A DNA stretch of 64,000 nt from Helicobacter pullorum NCTC 12824 (GCF_017979475.1 NZ_JAERIT010000002.1:62001-126000), one strand, 5' to 3'; positions 1-9,281 are shown, numbered from the stretch's first letter. Notes: generated from the letters alone by a model not told the origin. Numbers and translations: made by a program.

Positions 1-296
1 TTTAAAATAATCGGCGCTAAAAAATTAATGCGAATTTCTGTTTGCTTTTCTCTCACAAACACACAAAAAACTTTCACATTTGAATCTGCTTTGATATCCA
101 ACAATGCTTGAATATTAGCAGGCACATCAAAAGAATATTCTCTTACTTTATAAGGATTAATCAAAAGCAATTCTGCATCATTCCCAATCATAGATAAAAA
201 TGCTAATGCCCCATTATCCACTTCTGCAAATTCAACCTCATTAACCTCTTCAAATCCTAAAATCGGAGATTTAACAACAAATTTTTCACCTTTCAT
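1..296 (-). CDS. fliW: flagellar assembly factor FliW (3' end off window)
   Basis: The first 98 residues are visible; the C-terminus lies beyond the left edge. FliW binds flagellin and the translational regulator CsrA, coupling flagellin level to flagellin mRNA translation. The family pattern is clear: an N-terminal KSPILGFE, a central LLINPY, and NFLAPIIL towards the end of the visible part. The ATG at 296 is preceded by AAAAGGAG at 6 bases. It is divergent from valS, the same neighbour fliW has in H. pylori as I recall it. The -10 on this strand is probably a TATAAAAT-like stretch about 35 bases upstream of the start. Confidence 0.88.
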   Translation of the reverse strand, partial: MKGEKFVVKSPILGFEEVNEVEFAEVDNGALAFLSMIGNDAELLLINPYKVREYSFDVPANIQALLDIKADSNVKVFCVFVREKQTEIRINFLAPIIL

Positions 297-395
297 AACA
301 AACTCCTTTTTAAAAATAAGTTATTTTATAATTCTACCAAACATTTTTCTTTCTAAACCTTAGAAAATCAAATCCCTAAAATTTAAATTTTTTGG

Positions 396-401
396 TAAAA
401 T
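396..401 (+). promoter_or_regulatory. -10 box of valS promoter
   Basis: TAAAAT preceded by a T-run and TGG, the extended -10 arrangement usual for Epsilonproteobacterial housekeeping promoters, which lack a strong -35. It lies about 64 bases before the valS ATG. Called by pattern only. Confidence 0.4.
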
Positions 402-464
402 TCAAAACTTAATATTTTAGCTATCAGCAAAAACCATTCCATTTTGCTAAATGAAGGTATTTTT

Positions 465-3107
465 ATGCAAGAAAAAACTAATACAACTTACAATCCAAAA
501 GAAATTGAAGAAAAATATTATCGTTTTTGGGAAGAATCTGGGTATTTTGAAATTAACGGCAATGAAAAAATTCAAAAAGCAAACAAGAACTTTTGCATTA
601 TGCTTCCACCCCCAAATGTTACAGGAAGTCTTCACATAGGTCATGCACTCAATCACACTCTCATTGACATTATCGTCCGATACAAAAGAATGCAAGGCTT
701 TAAAACTTTATGGCAACCCGGACTAGATCACGCAGGAATCGCCACACAAAATGTTGTCGAAAAACAACTTTTAGCACAAGGAATCAAAAAAGAAGAAATT
801 GGAAGAGAAGCATTTATACAAAAAGTATGGGCTTGGAAAGAACAAAGTGGAGGAATGATTCTAAAGCAAATGAGAAAGCTTGGTAGCTCACCTGCATGGA
901 GTAGAACTCGCTTTACAATGGATGAAGGCTTGCAAAATGCGGTTAAAGAAGTCTTTGTGAAACTCTATAATGAAGGCTTGATTATACAAGATAAATATCT
1001 CGTAAATTGGTGTACCCATGATGGAGCGCTATCGGATATTGAAGTAGAATACAAAGAAAATAATGGCAAACTTTATTATCTGCGTTATTTTTTAGAAGAT
1101 TCTAAAGACTATATTATTGTAGCAACTACTCGTCCAGAAACTTATTTTGGAGATACTGCTGTTATGGTCAATCCAGAAGATTCTCGCTATTCTCATCTTA
1201 TTGGGAAAAAAGTTATTTTGCCCTTGCTTAACAAAGCTATACCTATTATTGCAGATTCTCATGTTGATATGGAATTTGGGACAGGTGCAGTCAAAGTTAC
1301 TCCAGCACACGATACTAATGATTATGAAGTAGGCAAAAGGCACAATTTAGAGCAAATCACAATTTTTGACAAAAAAGGGATTCTAAACGAATTTGCCGGA
1401 GAATTTGAAGGATTAGAGCGATTAGAAGCTAGAGAAAAAATTATCGCCAAACTACAAGAAACAGGCTTTATTGAAAAAATTGAAGATTACAAAAATCAAG
1501 TGGGACATTGTTACCGATGTGGAAATGTTGTTGAGCCTTATATCTCCAAACAATGGTTTTTAAAAAAAGAAATCGCGGCCAAAGCTATTGAAAAAATTAA
1601 TGCTAACCAAAGCAATTTTTTCCCTCCTCAATGGAAAAACAATTACAATGCGTGGATGAAAGAATTGCGTGATTGGTGCATTTCAAGACAACTTTGGTGG
1701 GGACACCAAATCCCTGTATTTTATTGTGATTCTTGTTCTAATAAATGGGCAAGTGCCAAAACACAACTCCAATGCCCAAAATGCCAAAGCACAAATATCC
1801 ACCAAGATCCCGATGTTTTAGATACTTGGTTTAGCTCTGCCTTGTGGGCATTTTCTACACTCGGATATGGAAATGGTAAATGGGGAGAAGGCACACTTTG
1901 GCAAAAAGATGATTTACAAAACTTTTATCCTAATTCCTTATTAATTACAGGTTTTGATATTTTGTTTTTTTGGGTTGCAAGAATGCTAATGATGGGAGAA
2001 CATTTCCTCTTAGAACTTCCCTTCCCCAACATCTACCTCCATGCTCTTGTAAGAGATGAAAATGGACAAAAAATGAGTAAAAGCAAAGGGAATGTTGTCG
2101 ATCCTTTAGAGTTAATCGAAAAATATAGTGCAGATGTCTTAAGATTCACCCTTGCTACTTTATGCGCACAAGGAAGAGATGTAAAACTTTCTTCAAATCA
2201 ACTTGAGATTAGCAAAAATTTCACTAATAAACTTTATAATGCTGCAAATTTCCTGCTTCTTAATGCGCAAAAATTTCCTAATTTATCCGATATTCAAACA
2301 CCCAAAACTCCACTTGGAAAATATATGGCAGAGCTTCTAAGCAAAACCATACAAGAAGTCCATCAGCATTTAGAATCTTACCGCTTCAATGATGGTGCAA
2401 ATGCACTTTATCGTTTTTTATGGGGAGAATTTTGTGATTGGGGAATTGAATTTAGTAAAGCAGATAAGGATTCGATTTTAGAACTTGGAGCGATTTTCAA
2501 AGAATCTATGCTTTTATTGCACCCTTATATGCCATTTATCAGTGAATATTTGTGGCATAAACTCGATGGAAGCACTTTAGAAGAAAGTGGCTCTATCATG
2601 GTTAAACCCTACCCAACTTTTAAATATTGCGATAACTCTAATTTGCAAATTTTTGAATTAATTTCAGATTCTATTATTTCTATTCGTCGTGCCAAAACCA
2701 CTATTGAACTTGCTAATCAAAAAATTCCAAAAGCCTATATCAAAAGCAATATCGCAATTTCAAAAGACTTTGCCCCTACTTTTGTAAAATATGTAAGCAA
2801 ACTAGCAAAAGCAGAAGAAATAGAAATTACTAGCCAAAAAATCCCTCATTGTATCGTAGATATCACAGAAAAGGTCGAATCTTATATCCCTATACAAGAA
2901 ATCAATCTAACGCCGATTATTTCAAGATTAGAAAAGCAACAAGAAAAAACACAAAAAGAAATTATCAAGCTTCAATCGATGCTAAAAAATGAAAAATTCA
3001 TAGCCAATGCACCTGCACAAGTGCTTGAAACCAACAAGAAAGCATTGATTGAACAAGAAGAAAAATTGATTAAAATCCAAGCAGAATTAAAATCTCTAAA
3101 AGGCTAG
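465..3107 (+). CDS. valS: valyl-tRNA synthetase
   Basis: Charges tRNA-Val with valine in the cytoplasm. This is a class I synthetase of 880 residues, the normal bacterial length. The HIGH signature (SLHIGH) is at about residues 55-60 and KMSKS at about 536-540. Between them is the CP1 editing domain with TTRPET near residue 220, and the protein ends in the lysine/glutamate-rich tRNA-binding coiled coil. I start at the ATG at 465, which has GAAGG 7 bases upstream; an in-frame TTG at 444 would add seven residues but lacks a ribosome site. Its stop shares the palindrome CTAG with the stop of the convergent permease gene. Confidence 0.97.
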   Translation: MQEKTNTTYNPKEIEEKYYRFWEESGYFEINGNEKIQKANKNFCIMLPPPNVTGSLHIGHALNHTLIDIIVRYKRMQGFKTLWQPGLDHAGIATQNVVEKQLLAQGIKKEEIGREAFIQKVWAWKEQSGGMILKQMRKLGSSPAWSRTRFTMDEGLQNAVKEVFVKLYNEGLIIQDKYLVNWCTHDGALSDIEVEYKENNGKLYYLRYFLEDSKDYIIVATTRPETYFGDTAVMVNPEDSRYSHLIGKKVILPLLNKAIPIIADSHVDMEFGTGAVKVTPAHDTNDYEVGKRHNLEQITIFDKKGILNEFAGEFEGLERLEAREKIIAKLQETGFIEKIEDYKNQVGHCYRCGNVVEPYISKQWFLKKEIAAKAIEKINANQSNFFPPQWKNNYNAWMKELRDWCISRQLWWGHQIPVFYCDSCSNKWASAKTQLQCPKCQSTNIHQDPDVLDTWFSSALWAFSTLGYGNGKWGEGTLWQKDDLQNFYPNSLLITGFDILFFWVARMLMMGEHFLLELPFPNIYLHALVRDENGQKMSKSKGNVVDPLELIEKYSADVLRFTLATLCAQGRDVKLSSNQLEISKNFTNKLYNAANFLLLNAQKFPNLSDIQTPKTPLGKYMAELLSKTIQEVHQHLESYRFNDGANALYRFLWGEFCDWGIEFSKADKDSILELGAIFKESMLLLHPYMPFISEYLWHKLDGSTLEESGSIMVKPYPTFKYCDNSNLQIFELISDSIISIRRAKTTIELANQKIPKAYIKSNIAISKDFAPTFVKYVSKLAKAEEIEITSQKIPHCIVDITEKVESYIPIQEINLTPIISRLEKQQEKTQKEIIKLQSMLKNEKFIANAPAQVLETNKKALIEQEEKLIKIQAELKSLKG

Positions 3108-4168
3108 CCCTTATAGAGATTTTGATAGATTCTAAGCATAGCAATAAACAATGCCGTAATCGCAGGTCCAAGCACAATTCCCCAAAAACCAAAACTAGAT
3201 AGCCCAGCAATAATAGCAAAAAAGATTAACATTTCATTAATTTTTACAGGTTCTTCAATCAAAACTCGGTTAATAAATGCAATAATAAATGGCTTTACAC
3301 CATTATCAGCAATCGTAGCAATCACGATAATCGAATACAAAGTGATAATAATAGCATTTGTAAAATTTCCCAAATACAATTCATAGCAAGCCACAGGTAG
3401 CCAAACTAAAGTTCCACCAACAACAGGAATCAGCGATGCAAAACCATAAAACACACCTAATAAAATCGCATTATACCCATAAAACGTCATCAAAATCCCA
3501 AATAACATACCCTGTAATACCATTGATAAAATCGAAGAATAAAACACGACACTAATCACGGCACTAACTTCATCATAAAGAGACTTGATTTGCTGTTTAT
3601 CAATAGGGATAACTTCTATAAAATATTTTCCCAATTTATTTCCATAAAAATAAAAGAAAAACAAAAAAACGACAATAAAAACTGCATCACTCACAAAATA
3701 AATACTATTTGCAGAGAGTTTTGCAATAAATCCTAAAATCTTTTTTACTATCTCCGCCCAATCAATACTATTAATTCTCAAAAGCAAACTTTCTACTTCT
3801 TGTTGCACAGCACTTGGCAGATAGTCAAAAAACTGCCTACTAAAGTTGATTAATTTTTGTTGCATAAGAGCAAAAATATTTTGAAACCCATTTAAATCTA
3901 CATTCGTCGCAAATGAGGCTAAATTTATCGCAACATAAAAAATAGGCATAAAGCACAACAAAAGCAACAACAAAGTCATCAACAAAGAAGAAAAAAATTC
4001 TGATTTAATTTTTTTGAGAATAATTTGAAAAATACTTTGGGTAGCAATAAAAAGCAAAAATGCAATCAATAGATTCATCAAAAAAGGAGAATATAGCTTA
4101 AGTAACGCAAGAAGCGTTAAAACAAAAGCTACTAAGAAAAAATAACTCCCTTTAGAATTAGACACCAT
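3104..4168 (-). CDS. AI-2E family (PerM-like) transporter
   Basis: A 354-residue inner-membrane protein of the AI-2E/PerM exporter family. It has an N-terminal pair of membrane segments, a third near residue 65, a mostly soluble middle part, then four to five C-terminal segments. The family landmarks are SLIPVVGGTLVWLP in the middle of the C-terminal half and GFWGIVLGP near the end. Substrates differ widely in this family (autoinducer, Na+/H+, unknown), so none is assigned. The ATG shares one base with the ccoG stop (TAATG), suggesting translational coupling in a two-gene operon. Confidence 0.82.
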   Translation of the reverse strand: MVSNSKGSYFFLVAFVLTLLALLKLYSPFLMNLLIAFLLFIATQSIFQIILKKIKSEFFSSLLMTLLLLLLCFMPIFYVAINLASFATNVDLNGFQNIFALMQQKLINFSRQFFDYLPSAVQQEVESLLLRINSIDWAEIVKKILGFIAKLSANSIYFVSDAVFIVVFLFFFYFYGNKLGKYFIEVIPIDKQQIKSLYDEVSAVISVVFYSSILSMVLQGMLFGILMTFYGYNAILLGVFYGFASLIPVVGGTLVWLPVACYELYLGNFTNAIIITLYSIIVIATIADNGVKPFIIAFINRVLIEEPVKINEMLIFFAIIAGLSSFGFWGIVLGPAITALFIAMLRIYQNLYKG

Positions 4169-5547
4169 TATTTTGCTTTTATCACATTACTTGGAGGATA
4201 AATAAATACACTTTCCCTCACTACTTCTATCTTTTCTTGAGAGTTAAGAGCATAAGCCCTAATTTTTAATGGAATGTGTGTATCTTTTTGCAAATCTTTA
4301 GAAAGATTCTCATCAGTATAAAGAACTACCACTTGTTTAAATTTCTCCCTTGGTTCAATTTTGAAAGGCTTAGAAGGGCGTTTGATTTTAATAGCTGGAT
4401 TCCCCTGCACTTCAAAATAAAATTCATAAGCTTTATTATTAGTATTTTGAAAAAGGAAAATATAGGAATTTTCAACTCTATTGTTATCCCTAATAGTATA
4501 AAGCTCATTTCGATTAATATTTAATAGCATATTTTCTTTAGTGGAACTCATATACAATAACCCTGCAAACACAACCACCAAAGCAACCACATAAGCAATA
4601 GTTTTAAAACGCATATAACGCACTTTATCCCTCATTTCAATAGCTTGAGGGCTAGTCCATGAAATTAAACTTGGCTTACCCAGTTTAGCCATTACCTTGG
4701 TACATGCATCAGAACATTCCAAACAATTAATACACTCTAGCTGCATTCCCTTGCGAATATCAATATGAGTTGGACAAATCTTTACACACGCTTCACAGCC
4801 TGTACATTCTGCATTTGGAGTTTCTGGCTTTTTCCATAATTTAATCCCCTTAGCATCAAATACCACACCTCCACGCTTATAGTCATACACAGTCATAATT
4901 GTATCATTATCATACAAAACACTTTGGACACGGCTATAAGGACACATATAAATACAGAAATTTTCTTTAATAAAAATAATATCTGCAATCAAAAATGCCG
5001 TAATTCCTAGCCAAAAAATAAAAAGATATTTATGCTCTAAAGGATTTTGAATATAAGAGAAAAAGTCTGTTGGGGGGACAAAATACCACATAAAATTTGC
5101 AGCTGCAATAAGTGCCAAAACAACCCAAATAACAAAAGCTACAACTTTTTTAATTTTATTGATTCCTAGCGACATATCTGGCTCTAATTGACGATTTTCA
5201 ATTCTTTTTCTTAGTTTTAGAATCTTTGTTTCAATTAAATCGCGGTATAAAACTCTAAAAATAGTTTGGGGACAGGCCCAACCACACCATACACGCCCCG
5301 CAAGAGTCGTCAAAAAGAAAATCATCAAAAACATTAAAATCAATAAAAATGGCATTAAATATAGTTCTTGCATATCAAATGCAACCCCAAATAAATGCAA
5401 TTGTTTATGATCAAAAGACAAAAGAAAGATTTGATTCCCATTAATCTTGATAAAAGGGACACAAAAGATAATCAGTGTTGCTGCAAAATACACCCAATAT
5501 CGCCTTTTAAAATACTGGTGTATTTTCAATTCTTGTTTATTTTCCAT
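4168..5547 (-). CDS. ccoG: cytochrome c oxidase accessory protein CcoG
   Basis: CcoG (RdxA/FixG) is a membrane ferredoxin-like protein needed for copper delivery and assembly of cbb3-type cytochrome oxidase. The 459 residues contain an N-terminal membrane segment, a CGWACP motif (88-93), a CIYMCP motif (198-203), and two adjacent 4Fe-4S ligand sets: C248/251/254/258 and C272/275/278/282. Another membrane segment (about 308-330) precedes a C-terminal Ig-like periplasmic domain. The ccoNOQP genes are not in the window, so it is unlinked from its target. The start at 5547 follows GGAG at about 10 bases. Confidence 0.93.
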   Translation of the reverse strand: MENKQELKIHQYFKRRYWVYFAATLIIFCVPFIKINGNQIFLLSFDHKQLHLFGVAFDMQELYLMPFLLILMFLMIFFLTTLAGRVWCGWACPQTIFRVLYRDLIETKILKLRKRIENRQLEPDMSLGINKIKKVVAFVIWVVLALIAAANFMWYFVPPTDFFSYIQNPLEHKYLFIFWLGITAFLIADIIFIKENFCIYMCPYSRVQSVLYDNDTIMTVYDYKRGGVVFDAKGIKLWKKPETPNAECTGCEACVKICPTHIDIRKGMQLECINCLECSDACTKVMAKLGKPSLISWTSPQAIEMRDKVRYMRFKTIAYVVALVVVFAGLLYMSSTKENMLLNINRNELYTIRDNNRVENSYIFLFQNTNNKAYEFYFEVQGNPAIKIKRPSKPFKIEPREKFKQVVVLYTDENLSKDLQKDTHIPLKIRAYALNSQEKIEVVRESVFIYPPSNVIKAK

Positions 5548-5575
5548 AATTCACAAACTCCGAAATTTTTGCAAA

Positions 5576-5581
5576 ATTATA
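5576..5581 (-). promoter_or_regulatory. -10 box of ccoG promoter
   Basis: Reads TATAAT on the minus strand, 29 bases before the ccoG start codon. No convincing -35, as is usual in this group. Confidence 0.45.
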
Positions 5582-5633
5582 CTACATCTTATAGGCAAAA
5601 GAGCTAAAATACTTTTGAATGAAATATTAGTTA

Positions 5634-8282
5634 TTAAAATTTATAATTTATACTCACATCAGCACTAATGCCCTTTCTATCTAGCACATACCCTTTCCAT
5701 TTAAAATCAATACTCAAAGGTATCTTCAAAGTAGGTTGAAACCCCATTGAAAACAATAAAGCAAGATAATCCCCTTCCAAAGATAATGATTCTAAATCAT
5801 AGCCATTCACCGCACTTTTTATCTCATTATTTAATAATTTTTCCCAAGAGATTCCAATTGCCGTATTAAAATTATCTCTTCCATAACGAACCACAGAATC
5901 AACATTAAACGAATGTGCATAATTATTTTGTATAGTAAGGTGATCCATAGAATTATTACTCAACCCCACCTCATCTCCATCTACATAGCCAAAGTGATAC
6001 CCAATACCTATATCCAATTTAAAATTCTCACTCAAATTGACGAGATAACCTCCACCCAAAGACAAAGAACCATAAGGGACAGAGCTTTTGAAATCCACCT
6101 TATCTTCTGTTTGATTATAAAAATAATCAAAATCTGTTTTGATCACTCCACCTTTTGCAACTGCTTTAGAATAAAATCCACTTTCAAAATCATACAAAAA
6201 AGCCAATCCTCCACCTACATAGCTATGCCCTACTTTGCCCACAATATTAGCCAAATCAGTTTTGGACTGCCCATAACCATTTTCAAAGAAAAGATTCGCC
6301 CAAAAAGTATTTTGATAATTCTTCAGAGCATTAAGCTGCATATGGAATCCGTGCATTTTGATATCTAAATTATTATAATGAGAATAACCACCACCCACAT
6401 TTAAAAACACTTGAGTTTCACCTTCTTTTGCTTTCTCTTTATAATAATTAACTCCATCACTCATTCTTTCTTGAGATTCTCTTATAAAAGCCAAACTTCC
6501 AGCAAATGCTTGAGTTAAGCTCTTTGACTCTGGCGATATTTGCCTAGTATGCGGAAGATCTTCTAGTTTTAATTCATGTGAAAATATTTCTTCTTTTTGG
6601 GGAGTCCAAGTATCAAAAACAAAAGTTTCATTACCTCTAATCTGCGTATTTTCATCAACTTCAATTCCACTAGAAGCCCAAATAAGCTTTATATCATCTC
6701 CCACCTTTACATTTTGTGCAGAAATCACTAGCTTTTTCCCCTTTAAATCCAAAGAATCTCCCACATTATTTTGTTCATACTCTCCAATAATTAGAATATG
6801 TTTGTTGAGATTCTGCTCTTTTGCATGGAGATATAAGGTATCAAATCCAGCCAATCTTTCTTTTACTTGTATGTTTCCACTCACAAAAATAGAATTTCCC
6901 TCATCTATCCCACCACTTCCATCAAATCCCCCATATACACTTCCATTAATTACCGCTTCATCTTCTAACATCACTAAATTATATTTTGCATTAGCTCCAT
7001 AGCCACCATAAACATTGTTTGCCCCTGTATTTCCATAAAGCACCACTGTATTATGCAAACTCTCATTTCCCTTACCGCCAATAGCCTCCTCTATACCCTG
7101 CGAATCTTTAATCATTACAAGATTATAATTTGAATGCCCGCTCTCTGATTCTCCCCCAATTACAGATAAATTTCCATTTATATTTTCCAAAGTAATATCA
7201 TTATTGTTAGCACCACTTTTTGCATATCCGCCCACAATATTATGTTGCACACCCCCCAAAACAACCCCTTTAAGATTAATTTGATTCCCTATGGCTAATC
7301 TCTCTCCATAACCCCCATAAATATTATTAGAATTAATCTCTGCCCCTTCTTGAATAGTTACAAAATTTCTATCTGCATTTTCTGTCGTACTATGCCCCCC
7401 ATAAATATCGCCTTCTACTTTGGCATTTTTGTGGATATTAATAAAATTACTATTAGCACCCAAAGTGCTTTCACCGCCTTTGACTTCTCCTGTTATAACC
7501 CCTTCAATCAAAACGCTATTTTCACTTGCCCTACCTTCTTCTGATTTCCCTCCATAGACATTTTTGGCATTTCCATAAACCTCTACAATATTATATGAGA
7601 CATCGCCTTGTTTGGTATATCCAGAATATATATCTCCCTCTACATCTCCATAAAAGATTCCAAGATTATTCAAAGAATCTCCTCTTACCCCATATCCCAC
7701 ATAACTATTCTCCAAAATCTTTGCCCCATTTTCAATATAAATTTCATTTTCATCAGCAGACATTCCAACCCCACCATAAACTTCAGTGGCTTCTCCTCCA
7801 TTAGCAATATAAATGCTATTAGCCCTCGCTAAACCATTTTTGCTATAACCTGAGACAGCCCTAAAAACCTTCCCATAAATATCCACCCCATTATCATAGG
7901 CACTTGCTTTGCTGTCTGTATATCCTCCAATTGCATTATTAGAAACCCCCTCTATTTTCACCAAATTAGCAATAACAGAGCCATTTTTAGAATACCCTCC
8001 AACAGCATTTGAAACCTCACCTTCCACCAATACCCTATTATCTTCCACATTTACCCAATAATACTCAGAATAACCTCCCAAAGCCAACCCATCAAAATCC
8101 GTTCTAATGGTAATTTGATTTCGCCTATAAGTTTGTCCATTTTGTTCTACTGGAGCAAACCATTTTTGATAATTTCCAGTAGGATTATTTTGTTCGCTAA
8201 AACCTTGATTTTCATTATCCATTACCAAATTTTGAGCCCATAGATAGTGAAACAGCATCACTCCGCCTATAACCCTTCTCAT
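5634..8282 (-). CDS. autotransporter with GGYS-repeat passenger
   Basis: An 882-residue surface protein. A short hydrophobic leader (about residues 1-17, ending in LWAQ) is followed from residue 69 to about 490 by some sixteen imperfect repeats of 24-28 residues, each opening with GGY/GGK/GGE and continuing with N-x-V/I-x-I/L. This is the periodicity expected of a right-handed beta-helix passenger. A linker leads to a C-terminal autotransporter beta-barrel (about 640-882) ending in aromatic YKF. The start at 8282 has AGGGG 5 bases upstream. The repeats differ from the VacA-like passengers of H. pylori, so the function is unknown; adhesion is a guess from the fold. It sits alone with its own promoter. 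Confidence 0.85.
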   Translation of the reverse strand: MRRVIGGVMLFHYLWAQNLVMDNENQGFSEQNNPTGNYQKWFAPVEQNGQTYRRNQITIRTDFDGLALGGYSEYYWVNVEDNRVLVEGEVSNAVGGYSKNGSVIANLVKIEGVSNNAIGGYTDSKASAYDNGVDIYGKVFRAVSGYSKNGLARANSIYIANGGEATEVYGGVGMSADENEIYIENGAKILENSYVGYGVRGDSLNNLGIFYGDVEGDIYSGYTKQGDVSYNIVEVYGNAKNVYGGKSEEGRASENSVLIEGVITGEVKGGESTLGANSNFINIHKNAKVEGDIYGGHSTTENADRNFVTIQEGAEINSNNIYGGYGERLAIGNQINLKGVVLGGVQHNIVGGYAKSGANNNDITLENINGNLSVIGGESESGHSNYNLVMIKDSQGIEEAIGGKGNESLHNTVVLYGNTGANNVYGGYGANAKYNLVMLEDEAVINGSVYGGFDGSGGIDEGNSIFVSGNIQVKERLAGFDTLYLHAKEQNLNKHILIIGEYEQNNVGDSLDLKGKKLVISAQNVKVGDDIKLIWASSGIEVDENTQIRGNETFVFDTWTPQKEEIFSHELKLEDLPHTRQISPESKSLTQAFAGSLAFIRESQERMSDGVNYYKEKAKEGETQVFLNVGGGYSHYNNLDIKMHGFHMQLNALKNYQNTFWANLFFENGYGQSKTDLANIVGKVGHSYVGGGLAFLYDFESGFYSKAVAKGGVIKTDFDYFYNQTEDKVDFKSSVPYGSLSLGGGYLVNLSENFKLDIGIGYHFGYVDGDEVGLSNNSMDHLTIQNNYAHSFNVDSVVRYGRDNFNTAIGISWEKLLNNEIKSAVNGYDLESLSLEGDYLALLFSMGFQPTLKIPLSIDFKWKGYVLDRKGISADVSINYKF
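6840..8078 (-). repeat. about 16 tandem passenger repeats
   Basis: Coding repeats of roughly 75-84 bases within the autotransporter gene. In protein each starts GG(Y/K/E/H/F) and carries an asparagine followed by alternating hydrophobics, for example NRVLVEG, NSIYIANG, NIVEVYGN, NSVLIEG, NLVMLED. They are diverged at DNA level, so they look old rather than recently expanded. Confidence 0.8.
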
Positions 8283-8322
8283 CTCTACCCCTCACTTTTC
8301 TATAATTTTTTAATCAAGCTAC

Positions 8323-8328
8323 ATTATA
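8323..8328 (-). promoter_or_regulatory. -10 box of autotransporter promoter
   Basis: TATAAT on the minus strand with GGTG just before it, about 41 bases ahead of the start codon at 8282. Confidence 0.5.
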
Positions 8329-8381
8329 CACCAATTTTAAAATAACATAATCTAAAATTTTACATTTATAATATTTTTTGC

Positions 8382-8387
8382 TATAAT
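8382..8387 (+). promoter_or_regulatory. -10 box of rpsU promoter
   Basis: TATAAT preceded by TTTTTTGC: the T-run plus extended -10 (TG-N-TATAAT) of this group, 36 bases before the rpsU start. Confidence 0.6.
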
Positions 8388-8422
8388 CCAAACTTTAAAT
8401 TTTTAAAAAAGGTGGTGATTAG

Positions 8423-8635
8423 ATGCCCGGTATCAAAGTGAGAGAAAACGAATCTTTTGATGATGCTTACAGAAAATTCAAAAAACAAGCCGATAGAAAT
8501 TTGGTTGTTACTGAAAGCAGAGCAAGAAGATTCTTCGAACCAATGACCGAAAAGCGTAAAAAGCAAAAAATTAGCGCTCGCAAAAAAATGCTAAAGCGCT
8601 TATATATGCTTAGACGCTACGAATCAAGGCTCTAA
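8423..8635 (+). CDS. rpsU: 30S ribosomal protein S21
   Basis: A 70-residue basic protein of the small ribosomal subunit that sits near the 3' end of 16S rRNA and helps initiation. It opens [10 protein letters not shown], has the conserved FKKQADR, and ends in an arginine/lysine-rich helix. A strong AAAGGTGG ribosome site is 7 bases ahead of the ATG. It is monocistronic: its own promoter lies before it and a hairpin follows the stop. Confidence 0.96.
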   Translation: MPGIKVRENESFDDAYRKFKKQADRNLVVTESRARRFFEPMTEKRKKQKISARKKMLKRLYMLRRYESRL

Positions 8636-8639
8636 AAAC

Positions 8640-8660
8640 TTTGGGAGTTTTTCTCCCAAA
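8640..8660 (+). terminator. hairpin after rpsU
   Basis: TTTGGGAG and CTCCCAAA form an 8-bp stem with a TTTTT loop starting 4 bases after the rpsU stop. The downstream tract is only moderately T-rich, so termination strength is uncertain. Confidence 0.6.
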
Positions 8661-8726
8661 TCTACAAACCCTCTATATATTCTCTATTTTAATTGCTTCA
8701 CTTAAATTTTTCATCGTTTATTGTTT

Positions 8727-8744
8727 TTGGAATGAAATTTGCTT
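8727..8744 (+). promoter_or_regulatory. sigma54 (RpoN) promoter
   Basis: TTGGAATGAAATTTGCTT matches the -24/-12 consensus with GG (8729-8730) and GC (8741-8742) separated by exactly 10 bases. Transcription should start near 8754, leaving a leader of about 20 bases to the next gene. In this lineage RpoN drives the rod/hook class of flagellar genes. Confidence 0.8.
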
Positions 8745-8775
8745 CATCTCTATAAAATTAAATTAAGGAAAAATG

Positions 8776-9258
8776 ATGAATATCGCAGACAAAAATACTT
8801 CCATGTGGGGCTTACTTAGCCAATCCTACAACAAAAATAACAACAATGAAAATAACATTACAGGCTATTCTTCGTCCAAAAGCGATTCTATTTTTGGCAC
8901 TCAAGAAACCTCTAGCACTGATTTGGTTTCCAGTCTTTTTAGTCAAGAAAATAGCCTCTACTCACCAAGTCAAATTCAAGATTCTGTAGAAATCAGCAGT
9001 GATTTATCCAAAATGCAAAATTTTGCTTCAATTTTCTCGGGAGATTTGAAGAATCTTGGAAATGCAATGTATGAAAATGGCATTTTAAACAAAGAAGAGA
9101 AAATGGGTTATGACATTTTAATGAAACTTAATCCCACACTAGATACACAAACTACTCAAAATATTTTGCAAACTCCAACACTTAGTGAAGAAAATCGCAA
9201 TTTACTCGCTAATGTAGATAAAAAAATTGGTGCAGTAAGATACTTTGGAGGATTCTAG
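8776..9258 (+). CDS. hypothetical protein, RpoN-dependent (motility-linked?)
   Basis: I do not recognise this 160-residue protein. It has no signal peptide or membrane segment. The first 70 residues are rich in serine and asparagine (low complexity), then DSVEISSDLSKMQNFASIF, similar in style to the short disordered-to-helical parts of flagellar accessory proteins. The second half is predicted helical with an NKEEK motif. It ends in FGGF. Two in-frame ATGs overlap (8773, 8776); AAGGA is 6 bases before the second, so I use that one. The only strong functional clue is the sigma54 promoter just upstream. It could be a rod/hook export or capping accessory, but no family is claimed. Confidence 0.75.
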   Translation: MNIADKNTSMWGLLSQSYNKNNNNENNITGYSSSKSDSIFGTQETSSTDLVSSLFSQENSLYSPSQIQDSVEISSDLSKMQNFASIFSGDLKNLGNAMYENGILNKEEKMGYDILMKLNPTLDTQTTQNILQTPTLSEENRNLLANVDKKIGAVRYFGGF

Positions 9259-9269
9259 TCTCCTCCAAA
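9244..9269. terminator. inverted repeat between convergent genes
   Basis: TTTGGAGGA and TCCTCCAAA form a 9-bp stem with an 8-base loop that contains the stop codon of the gene ending at 9258. It lies between two convergent genes (ychF ends at 9282). There is no clear T-run on either strand, so it is a possible bidirectional terminator only. Confidence 0.4.
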
Positions 9270-9281
9270 CACCACATTCTT

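Noticed and set aside
5060-7260. G6 and C6 runs in ccoG (near 5072) and the autotransporter gene (near 7250) as phase-variation tracts
   Set aside because: Six bases is short for slipped-strand switching, and both frames are intact; no longer G/C tract seen in the window.
5913-7832. Several plus-strand frames (up to 151 codons) opposite the autotransporter
   Set aside because: Antisense shadows of the repeat-rich coding strand with improbable composition and no ribosome sites.
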